Positions 9,849-18,436 of a DNA stretch of 46,000 nucleotides are shown here, piece by piece. The notes under the pieces are model-generated. The model saw only the letters and a list, made by a program, of their open reading frames with translations, had not been told where the DNA came from and ran no database searches. Position 1 is the first letter of the stretch; each line of letters opens with the position of its first letter. The translations under genes and the position numbers were made by a program. The DNA is from Prorocentrum cordatum (Eukaryota > Sar > Dinophyceae > Prorocentrales > Prorocentraceae), in contig CAUYUJ010016471.1 of assembly GCA_963575745.1 (NCBI GenBank), forward strand, positions 890,335 to 936,334, read 5' to 3'.

Positions 9849-12053
9849 TTCCGATCATGACGATGGGGGTGATTCGATTGCGCCTGCTGAAAGCGAAAGA
9901 GCCCCGCGTGTACGCGATACTGTCCCTGATATGATCAGCGAAGCAATGAGCAACGAGACGTGGGGGGCTTTTAGACTGCAGCTCAGGCCGCCTGGCAACA
10001 TGAGGGGTGGTAAGTATGGCGCATATGAAGCCAGGTGCCCTTTCCACCGAAAGAACAAGGTCAGCGGGTGTGCCAAATACATTAGGATATTGGGACCTGG
10101 CCACGAGATGAAAATCGATGCTCTTCATCGAGCCATATGGTGGTGCAGCACGTACCGACAGTTTGACCGCCAGTGGAAGCATCTCGACTTCGAGGTGCAG
10201 ATGGGCAAGGCCATTGACTCCCCGCCAGCTCTTGCTGACCTCCACGGTCAGAAGCCGATCGAGATCCCGCCGAAGAACACCATCAAAACCGACGACGAGT
10301 TGGACGCAGAGAGGGCGGCTGCCGCTGCAGCCGCTGCCGCAGCCGCAGCAGCAGCGCCAGGAGCTGCACCCGCTGCTGAAGAGGAGTCTCGGGCAACCCC
10401 ACCATATGAACACGACAGCATCGAATCACATGAAGCATCGACCAAACATAGAAAGGAGACGCCAGGGGTGAGGGGCCGGAGGAGGAGGAGGAGGAAGAGG
10501 AGGAGGCCAGGAGGAGGAGGGGGACGACGACAACGACGACGACGACGAGTGACAAGCGTCGCGCCCGCCTGCGAAGGAGGGAGGCGGCGAAGCCGCTGGC
10601 CGCGGTGGTGGTCGCGGCGGCGGCGCCGCCCTCGCGCCTGGCCGCGGGCGCGGACGCGGCAGAGGGCGCGGCGCTCGCGCTGGCGCCCGTGGCCCGGGGC
10701 GGGGCTTGGAAGGAGTCTGTGGCCCTCGTCGTCGTCGTCGTCGTCGCCTGTCGTCCTAGTAATGCTTTCCTTTTGGTGGCCTTGTCTCTGCGCTCTTCGG
10801 ACTCGTTCCTTGTTCTCGTCGTCCACAGTCTGTCGCCATGTTTCGATCCGTTGTCGTCAGCAGTGACTCTTCTCTCCTCTGGTATTCTCCTTGTAGCTTG
10901 AACGTCGGGGGTCATTGAATCAATAAAGTATCGCTGCCCGTCGCCCTGTATCAATGATGTTCAGAGATCCAAACTGTCGTGGCATGCTCTCTGCTGGCCC
11001 TCGCAGGAGCCTTGCCATCGGCCCGTGACCTCAACTGTCTCCTCGCCCTTCGTCCTCCACGCCGCTCATCATCATTATTGTCCCAACTGCTCCACCCCTT
11101 CCTAGCCTCACGTGCTGCTCCTCCTGTTACTACTCCTCGACTTCTCGACTCCTCCATCCTCTCCTGCCATCCTCTCTCTCGCTATCTTTCTGTGTTTTCC
11201 TCTCCTCTCCTCTGCCCTGCTCTGCTCTGCTCTGGTCTGCTCCTCTCTCTCTCTATCCACTCTTCTCTTCTCTTCTCTTCTCTTCTCTTCTCTTCTCTTC
11301 TCTTCTCTTCTCTTCTCTTCTCTTCTCTTCTCTTCTCTTCTCTTCTCTTCTCTTCTCTTCCCTCTCTGTCTCTCCTCCTGAGCCTCTCCCCCCCATCTCC
11401 CTCCACTTTGCTACTCGGTCTCCGAGCTCACTCCTGGGCCCCTGGGCATTCCTCCTCCTCCTCCCCCCACCTTCTCCTCGTCTACTCGGCCCTCGCTTGG
11501 CTCCGCGACCAGAGGGGGGGAGTTCGATGCTAAACTTAGGCCCGCCGTCAAAGGCGATGCGGCCTCCGCCAAGGAAAGAACATAGAAGGACATTTCGATA
11601 AGGGGCCCTAGCGGGATTTGAGGTGCACGCCCCTGAAGTATCATTTGGATGTAATATGAATGAATGACCAGTGATGGGCCCAATGCCCTGGGCCCCATGC
11701 TCGAAGTTCGGGCGTCAGGCGTCAGGAGGGCATCCGCTGGGAGATCGAAAGTCCCGAGGCCTCTTGTGCATTCCCTTGCCTTGAGGGGCCCCGACCTTGG
11801 AGGGCGTCGGGGCACTTGCTCGGGCCCTCTTGGGCTCGTGGGCTTGGGGTAAAAGGGCCCGCTGATTCTCACAGAGGTTCCTGCCTGGCCCGCAGGCGGC
11901 GGCGGCGCCGCTGGTCCAGCTCGAGGTGCTCGCGGCGGAGCCCGCGGTCCTGGCGGGGGCTGCGGCCGCGGCCGCGGCGGCAAGGGCCGCGGCAGGGGCG
12001 CGGGCCCAGAGCTGGGCGCTGACGGCGACGACGATACCGACAGCAGCGATTGA
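2629..12053 (+). CDS. Gene A: large dinoflagellate-specific protein, D/D/E-like candidate
   Basis: Spliced gene of about 12 exons; exons a-f and j are joined by phase-consistent splicing. The true N-terminus was not found. The protein matches, from memory, a large expanded dinoflagellate family of unknown function. Landmarks in order: SDSSPLAGYGW (D at 4138), GDMGTELGLP (D at 5094), WKDFFKMLKII and LYEARWHE helices, a CPRH and HFGKGVVSCPM segment, SIEEKHARA (E at 7488-7493), a TYELIEML plus KVWF region, YHAEPDRYYKAIL, poly-Ser, and WGAFRL followed by ARCPFH...C, a possible zinc site. The C-terminus is RGG-rich and then acidic. The conserved D...D...E residues could be an RNase H-fold set, which is my inference. 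Two one-base frameshifts (8645-8670 and 9600-9640) mean the copy is either decayed or contains assembly errors. Confidence 0.7.
3035..3170 (+). CDS. Gene A exon b
   Basis: The acceptor ATAGAG|GCG repeats the AGAGGCG of the preceding donor. Reads ARQHAGENYEDG to QPADK. The donor is AAAG|GT, phase 1. Confidence 0.6.
3491..3724 (+). CDS. Gene A exon c
   Basis: Acceptor GGCCAG|GT after a (TCC)n and G-rich intron; donor TTTCAG|GC. Reads VLDSADSELHGW to PENLRGAFIS. The phase matches on both sides. Confidence 0.65.
3992..4381 (+). CDS. Gene A exon d (DSSP motif)
   Basis: Acceptor TTAGCAG|GC; donor CCTCCAG|GC. Carries the family hallmark SDSSPLAGYGW and ends ...YVRQNINPP. A GT donor at 4353 was excluded because it breaks the phase with exon e. 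Confidence 0.75.
4480..4625. repeat. (CT)n microsatellite in gene A intron
   Basis: CT dinucleotide tract of about 60 bp followed by a less regular CTCTCTG tract. It lies in the 4382-4965 intron of gene A. Confidence 0.95.
4966..5384 (+). CDS. Gene A exon e (DMGTE motif)
   Basis: Acceptor CGCCCAG|GT; donor AACAAG|GC. Reads APASGHSALADK, then HAGDMGTELGLPAF, then an acidic linker and MQHLTDNLNADVNK. Phases 1 and 0 match its neighbours. Confidence 0.75.
5659..5835 (+). CDS. Gene A exon f
   Basis: Acceptor CCCGAG|GC; donor CACGAG|GT. Encodes the helix-rich segment LQNWKDFFKMLKII through SLYEARWHE, typical of the family as I recall it. Confidence 0.75.
5974..6222 (+). CDS. Gene A exon g
   Basis: The acceptor CACAAG|GTGG repeats the GAGGTGG of the donor. 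Reads VVNVLECAVPLLPVL to LLHYYAYMIFKLN. Its donor near 6205-6222 is unresolved, and a stop follows at 6220-6222. Confidence 0.6.
   Translation: MVNVLECAVPLLPVLSRAFDVQKWERGADADGRDDPEELQDTRLRHERNLELGQFDANGCRDALLSPLLHYYAYMIFKLNSN
6541..6744 (+). CDS. Gene A exon h (CPRH / SCPM)
   Basis: Acceptor TTTTAAG|G. Reads NETCQRFGNALLHCLQGVCP, then RHRHLLEKC and EEHFGKGVVSCPM. Clustered Cys and His suggest a metal site. Exact ends are uncertain by a few codons. Confidence 0.55.
7011..8912 (+). CDS. Gene A exon i (long exon, EEKH motif)
   Basis: This long exon starts after CTCGGCAGG and reads AGMNLPELVVEGI. It carries VETSIEEKHARASM, a Lys-rich linker (KSKGKSNRDQ) and two further conserved blocks. The first frame stops at 8678. 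The neighbouring frame carries the expected continuation (VPIEDRATYELIEML to SEDPLLAG) up to a GGAG|GA donor. A one-base frameshift lies between about 8645 and 8670. Confidence 0.7.
9138..10466 (+). CDS. Gene A exon j (CPFH motif)
   Basis: Acceptor CATGCAG|AG. Reads EEHFANGLCMIYHAEP, a Pro-rich linker with an apparent frameshift at 9600-9640, poly-Ser from an AGC repeat (9808-9846), then WGAFRLQLRPPG, YEARCPFH and the segment IWWCSTYRQFDRQ. It ends in poly-Ala (10315-10377) and an acidic tail. The donor is near CCAGGG|GTGAGG. Confidence 0.7.
10573..10760 (+). CDS. RGG-rich coding segment (gene A exon k?)
   Basis: One plus-strand frame reads GGGEAAGRGGGRGGG and continues as alternating Gly/Arg to a stop at 10758-10760. 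It may end earlier by splicing to the similar exon at 11896. Low-complexity GC-rich DNA can mimic such a frame. Confidence 0.35.
11254..11362. repeat. (TCTTC)n pentanucleotide repeat
   Basis: About 20 near-perfect tandem copies of TCTTC, in the last intron of gene A if exon l belongs to it. Flanked by CT-rich DNA. Confidence 0.95.
11896..12053 (+). CDS. RGG plus acidic C-terminal exon (gene A exon l)
   Basis: Acceptor GCCCGCAG|GC. Reads Gly/Arg repeats, then GADGDDDTDSSD and the stop TGA at 12051-12053. The RGG-then-acidic ending suits the terminus of gene A, but the linkage to exon j or k is inferred. Confidence 0.45.
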
Positions 12054-15000
12054 CAAAACATGTTCATGTTCTCCCATTGCCCAGCGTCTTCTCCTGCTGC
12101 TCACATGAGAGCAGGTTGCGTTTGCATGAGTCGTTGCCGGTCGCACTTCTCAGGCGCAGGGGTTAGGGGGCCTCTCAGTGGGGCCGTGAAGGGGGTTTCG
12201 GAACTCAATGACCTTGGGCCCCAAGGCCCGCGGGTTTTGCCTTCGAACAACCTCAGGGTTCCTGGCCCCACTCCGCTTATCGAAGCTTTGGGCCTTTGGG
12301 CTAGATGGTCGGCGTCGTCCATTTTGGAACGCGACGACGAAGCATGATCATACTGGCGGGGGCATGGGGGAAATCAGAAGCCCATCAGGCAATCGAGAGT
12401 ATTGCAACCATGGAACCATAGGCAACCAGTAGTTTTGAGTAGGAGATACATGTGAAAACAAGGGCTCCCACATAATAGTTGGTTGTGAATGATTACGTGT
12501 ACGTATGTTCATAATGTATTCATATTCAAAGATATGAATCATATGGCTGCGCATCACCTACATGTACACATACATAGATACGCTTGCTTTCAGATCGCCT
12601 GTGATAACATTAAACTCAACAACGTCATGCGAAACTATGTAAGAAATCATAGTGCGATCAACCTAAGAAAACAGAAAGGCGCACATGACCAAACCTTTCC
12701 CACCATGCACGCATTTAAGGAAACAAGCAACATGCACAATTGCACGCTGAATATCCTGCACTAACTGTTTGCATCGCAGACCATTCTTTAACATTGAAAT
12801 GTATCGTGCATGTGTTTGTGTAACGAGCGGAGCGTGCAATGTGTGTTAGCTATGTTTTGTAGTTCATAGAGCGCGCAGTGCGATCACATTTGTGTTGTCA
12901 GAAAGTCATTGCTAGTAGCGCGGTTGCAACGACAAAGAGCGACATGCGCGTGTAACAACATGATTGCAAAACCGCTCATGTTTACCAGTGGGCGCAGCAT
13001 GCCCACGCAATGGTCTTTTGCGCTCCGACCATGGCACAGGTGGGGTTCTACGTGGCAGAGGAGACCAAGGCCTTGCGCGTTGACGAGCACGCGCAGCGCA
13101 GTCCGGAGGAGGAGGGGTGGCGGGCGGTTTCGCCGCCACTCGCCGCCCATGGTCGTCAACCGACCTTTGCGCCTGCATCAAGCTGCCGCCCTCCTTTTAT
13201 ATGATGTATCCGTAGCTGTTTCTTTCCCGTGGCTCTCCATGCCCGTCTTGTTTCTCGCGCGCACGCCTTCGCGTGGGTCGCCGACGTGCAACGCCGGCGT
13301 CGCCAACGCCCCGCGAGGCAGCCTGCGCTCAGTCCCGCTACATCTGCTCGCAACTTTGAAGCGTCCCAGCCTGCTCTGGCATCGGGCCATGGGCTGTGGC
13401 TTTCAACGGCCGAAAACAATTATCTTGGCCCAGACGTTGGCGCATCCCAAATACACCGCCCGCAGTTCGCTCGAACCGCGGGCCTCAGCAAACGCGGGCA
13501 TTTGCTGCAAGCGGCACGGGCCGATTGGCACCAGAGGCCATGACGCTTGGAGAGCGCTGCCATCGTGAAGCTATGCCACTGTGGACCCTTCCACTGTCGG
13601 CTGAAAAGCCCAAGGCCTGGGCCTAGCTGTCGTCGGTCGGCCAGAGGGGCCTGCTGGCTTGCTGGCCGAAGCCGCCGCCAAAGTAGGCGCAACTCCTTGG
13701 GCTTGGCGCGCGCGCGGGCCTCGGGCCCTTGGATCGTCGCTGCGAGCATCCGTTCAGGCAGCCCTTGCCTGCGCATCGCAATATCTGTAGCCTTGCGCCA
13801 GCACTTGGCCCACGCGAGTCGAAGCAACGATGGCCATGCATATTTCGAAGGCGGGGCTCAGTTGCCACGCTCGTGCATCTGCGCAGCACTTCCCGATCCC
13901 TCCCGCCCTCCTCTAGAGCAACGTGGCGCATGTCGCGCGTTCGACGCCCCCTACCCTGGCCCATTTTGAATTCGCCTCGCCATCGCCGCGCGCAATCCGC
14001 CTCGCCCGAGAAACCGCGCGCCCTCGCGCGCCCGCGCCAACGCGCGTGCGCTCGCGCGCGCATGCAGACCTCGGTCATCTGCGCTCTCTCCAGCGTCTCT
14101 CCAGATCCCCTTCCGCCGACGGCCTGCTCCTTGTCGCCCGTCAGCCCCGCGCGCGCACGCGCGTCAAGGCGCCGCCCCGACCTGCCCCGCTTTCAACTGG
14201 TCAGCCCACGCAAGCACCATGGCGCCACCGACCTCAACCATGTGCCGACCGCAATCATTCGCCGACGTGCACTTGCGCCTCGTGCGCACATGCGCGCAAC
14301 GCGCGCACGTCGACAGCCCCCGCAACCGTCGACGCTAGAACAACGAATGCACCTGACGCGCAATCACGCGTACGCGGGCACCCGCGCCCCTGCATGCGCG
14401 CGACCGCGCGCGCATGCATGGCATGTTTGCATGCGTTGCACAACGCGCCCGCGCAGCACGTCCGCTCAATGGACAGACGACGCACGACCCCTGTCGCCCC
14501 ATCTCTTTCAACCGCCCCCCCTTCCCCTTTCTGCCTCCGACACCGCCTGCCGCTGCGCGCGTCGGCATTGCTGTTCCTGGCCATTGCGCATAGACCTTGA
14601 GCTGATTACTGATTCGGTGTCGCGCGCTTTCCCGCGGCCGCCTAGGGCCGCGCTTCTCGCCCCTCCCCCCGGCGCCGTTCGCGCCGAGGTCGGCCTCGCC
14701 TTTGCGCAGCCTTCCGCCCAACCTTGCCCCGCCATCGCCAGTTGCCGCCGCCGCCGCCAATGCGACCACCCCCGCCGCATGAACGCCGCCGTCGCCGCCT
14801 ATGGTATCCTGGGCCACCCCGCTCCGCGCGCGCGTCACCTCGACCTCCATTGCCGTCAGCGCAACCACTGCGCCAAACCAGACGCCATGCGCGCGCGTGC
14901 CCAAACCCGAATCTAACGCCCTTACCACCACCACCCCGCCACCGCCATTACCACCGCCGCCCGCCCCGCGCCATCCCCCGCGTCAACATCCCCCCCCTCC

Positions 15001-15704
15001 CCCCCCTCCGCCCCCCCCCCCCTGGCCCCTCGCCCAACGCACGCGCCCCTACCATCGTGACGCAGGCGCGGGCGCGCAAACGCTGGCGTCATCTGCGCCA
15101 CCCTCAGTGCGTGGCTGAGGAGTCCGCTGGCTGGGCAGGCGGCAGGCGTTGGGCGGTGGAGCGATGGCCGCCTTGCGGACATGGATGGCATGTTGGCTCC
15201 GCTTTCTTTTGCATATGCGCGATGTCGTTGGGCTTTCTCAATATCACTTCCCATTGCTTTCTATATCGCTCTCTTGCCCCCGTGCTGTCATCTCGCGCTC
15301 TCTCGCCCTCCATAGATTAGTGTCGGTCGGTGCCCTCTTTATGTTGATTTCTCCATCTCTGTCGCTCCTCGCCGCCGCATCTCACGCGCCCTGGGCGTTT
15401 CTGTCTCGCTATATGCATGTCTCTCGTTTCCAGTGTTTCCTGGCCTGCGACATTTGCTATTCTCTCTGTGCTCTGTGTCTTCCCATTCCGTTACCTGTGT
15501 CGACGTATTATTTGTAGTTCTATACAACGCGCTTGGTCACTCGCTCTCGATCTGGCTGTCTTTCTTTCTATCAGCTTCCTCTCCAGCTGCATTGCCATTC
15601 GCTCTCCATCGCTAGGTCTCCCATGCCCCCCCCCCCCCCCCGCCGCGCAACCTCCATCGCCGTTTACATGCTTATTGTACGCTTGCCATCGGGACCATCG
15701 CCAG

Positions 15705-16016
15705 GTGCCAAAGGGCGAGGACGCGGACGTCTCCATCGCCAAGGTTGGCCAAGCTGCCCATCAGACCAGATCAGGCGGCTGCGACTCTGAGGCAAGACCG
15801 AGGGGCACTGCGGCTGAGCTGGGGGAGGCTGGGGCGCGGGCGGGGGCCCGCGCCGCGCAGCGTTTTAAGTTCCTGCAGAAAGCACTTGGCCTTGGAGCGG
15901 CGACCGACGCACCGAAGAAAAAACACATGACGATGATATTTGTTTGCGTACATGCTGACAATTGCTTAGGATGGTTGCAAATAGGTAGGAATTGCGTTTT
16001 AATTGTAAAACCATAG
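15705..16016 (+). CDS. possible exon, unknown
   Basis: After an AG|G acceptor (CATCGCCAG|GTG) a frame reads PKGEDADVSIAKVGQ, an Ala/Gly/Arg stretch, FKFLQKALGLG and PKKKH before a stop at 16014-16016. Not recognised; it may be chance. Confidence 0.2.
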   Translation: MPKGEDADVSIAKVGQAAHQTRSGGCDSEARPRGTAAELGEAGARAGARAAQRFKFLQKALGLGAATDAPKKKHMTMIFVCVHADNCLGWLQIGRNCVLIVKP

Positions 16017-16369
16017 TCGGGGTCGCTTCAAATGGTTGGAAACGCGCGCGGATGCATCAAAGGCGTTCAAAATGAGCAGTTTAAGTTGATTCTGTCAGAA
16101 TTCGAGCGGATTTCATACCAGATTGTGCCACGTTGAACCGAAACGATGCGATCGCAACAAAAATCGTCGCCGCGGATGCAAAACACATGCAAACCATCGG
16201 AAAAGTGCGGAAATGGTTGCAAACGCGCCCAAAACTGAAGGAAACCATTGAAACACACAGGGAATCACCCAAAACAATTGCCGTGCATTAAAACAAAATA
16301 GAAACAGCGCCTTTGTAATTGTTTCCTTTTTTTTGCTGCGCGTCGAAATTTCAAATCGCTGAACGCCCC

Positions 16370-16508
16370 CCAATAATCGCTGTTAGCCTGAGATAATCGC
16401 TGTTAGCCCTGAGATAATCGCTGTTAGCAATTTCCAAATCGCTGTTAACCCTACGATAATCGCTGTTAACCCTGAGATAGTCGCTGTTAGCCCCCGAAAA
16501 TCGCTGGT
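16370..16508. repeat. 21-22 bp tandem repeat
   Basis: About six to seven diverged copies of a unit with core ATAATCGCTGTTAGCCCTGA. Some copies carry TTAACC in place of TTAGCC. Confidence 0.9.
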
Positions 16509-16879
16509 GTGGCTGATTTGTTTTTCCTAATTATTTTTAATTTGGAAATAAGTATATTCTATTATCTTTAATACACACCTATTTCGGATGAACAAGATCC
16601 AATTAGAATCTGGCGCTGGCGATGCGAATTGCGAAAAAACATTGTGAAACCTCTTGTCGGCACCCAAATCCATTCAAACGCAATGGGAATGTGCAAAATG
16701 AGGCTGGCTGCCTGGAAATGCGCTGCAAATGTCAATTCCAATGCAAATCTTGTAGGAATCTAACAGAAATCTTCGAATCGTGCTGGGGTCGTCGATGATT
16801 CGAGGAATCGTAGTTGAAAAAGCTGCAAACTGCAGGCGTTGATGCTGGAATCTAGAGGGGGGCTGATGACTTGGACTTC

Positions 16880-17500
16880 ATTGCCTACCCTAGGCCATAT
16901 GACAGCAACCAGCAGCCTTAGGCTTCGCCCTCAGACCTGAGGCCCGATAGCCAGATTCCTTCACCCGAAGCCCATGCGTCACCTGAGGCCCAACACCGGA
17001 ACCTCATCCTTAAGACCTTAGCCCTTAGCCCTAGGCTCTAGGTCCTCGGCCTTAGGCGTTCGCCCTCGTGCCCTGGCCTTGGGCGCAGGCCTTAAGCCTT
17101 ATGCCTCAGGCGTGCGAACGAACCCTAGGCCCGACGCCGGCTACCAGAGAGGCCTATGCCTCCGCCCTGGGGTTTAGACGGGATCCTCGGCCTCGGACTT
17201 CGGATTTTTTTTTTTGCGCTGTGAAGTTTTCACATTGGGCCTCCGCCGTCGTGCCTTAAGGCGTACCTGTCAACCTTCAGCCTTCAGTTTCATGGTTAAG
17301 GTTTCAGGCCATATGCACTTACGCGCACATCCGATCTCTAGGCCATCTGCTCTAGCTAGTAGGTGTGAGGCCTTAGGCCTTACCGTAGGCCTTATATTTG
17401 CGCCTTAGGCTTAGGCTGTGGGCCTGGAACCTTAGGCCTCATGCCTCAGGCCTCAAGCCTCGGGCCTCACCGCTTGTGCCCGCGCACTAAACTCTAGGCC
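16880..17500. repeat. CCTTAGGC-type degenerate repeat region
   Basis: Dozens of near-palindromic 8-mers (CCTTAGGC, CCTCAGGC, CCCTAGGC) separated by variable spacers, with no regular long period visible by eye. Confidence 0.7.
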
Positions 17501-18118
17501 ATCCATATGCCGTAGCCAAAAGGCCGCAGGCCTTCGGCTTCGAACCCAAACAGTCAGCCGCCATGCACGCGCACGCTCATATACTACATGCAAACATTGC
17601 ATGCATACATAACACACATGTACACATGTACATGCCTGCAACTTATTGTGTACACCACTCATGCATGCACCACGGTATACATACAAGTCACGCTCGTGTT
17701 GTCGCCGCTATACACGCGCATGTGAATTACACACAGCATGCAAACACATGTCGTGCTACATTCAATACAAGTGTGCATGGCTACACATGTATAGCGGGGT
17801 GCCTTGTTACTTTTACGCTTCTTCACCCTCCACCATGCAAGTGTCTTTTCTTTGTCGTCCAGAGGCGCATGGGGGGGATCGCGTAGTGTAGGGCGTCCGT
17901 GCGCAAGGAATTGGTCTGCCCAAGATATGTCTCACTCCCCCTCCCCCTTTCCTATCCCTCCACCCCTTCAGTTCCAGTTGCCGGAGGCAAGGGGTATCGA
18001 CGTCCATCGCCGCCGATGTTGTTTAGCCACGCGTGGCTCGGAACGTTGGCGACGCCACACTGAGTACTCCGAGCGCACCTGGGCCCTGAGTTTTAGTTTT
18101 GTATTTTTCGGCAACGCA

Positions 18119-18436
18119 ATGGCTGAGGCTAAATGCGTTGAGTGTGACACGTGTGAGCTCGATGCCGTCGCCAACATGTTTCCCGACACCCAAACCGTGC
18201 CTGAACCGAAAGCTCTCGGGGAACCGCGACCAGTTTGGAGGCGTTGCTATGCCGGCGAAGCCCTGGAAGTGTCTGACTCAGACGCTGCGGGTAGCCAACT
18301 GAGCCTCGACGTAGAAGAGGATCTAATCCACGACAGCCAACCCGATACGTCAACGCCCTTTGAGAGAGTATCGTTCGCCTTGCCGAACGCCGTGTGTGCC
18401 GCCTACGACAATGTGTGCCTCCTGGGTGCTTCTGAG
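18119..18436 (+). CDS. Gene B exon 1
   Basis: Starts MAEAKCVECDTCEL. Acidic and Cys-containing. Donor TCTGAG|GCGG (GC) with a complete codon; a GT at 18445 is the alternative donor. Confidence 0.6.

Larger units (their letters stand above)
12054..18118. other. 6-kb spacer without a convincing gene
   Basis: 12340-12900 is AT-richer. 12900-15120 is GC-rich with CGCG-dense DNA (13960-14480) and C-runs at 14990-15030. A C17 run sits near 15630. 15950-16860 is an AT-rich island, 16370-16510 a tandem repeat, 16880-17500 a CCTTAGGC-type degenerate repeat, and 17560-17800 is rich in CATG and ACAC words. Short open frames (such as one with MAQVGFYVAEETKAL near 13030) lack splice or family support. 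Confidence 0.6.

Noticed and set aside
9217-10413. 398-residue minus-strand ORF opposite gene A exon j
   Set aside because: Shadow of the plus-strand exon, with poly-Ala and Ser runs from the same repeats; no motif of its own.
10917-10926. AATAAAG as a polyadenylation signal
   Set aside because: Dinoflagellate mRNAs do not generally use AATAAA, and a single hexamer is weak evidence.
12315-12327. CCATTTTGG resembling part of the spliced leader
   Set aside because: Only nine bases match and the rest differs; expected by chance in a window of this size.
13623-14934. Several long Arg/Ala/Pro ORFs on both strands
   Set aside because: CGCG-dense DNA lacks stops in all frames; no splice sites or motifs.
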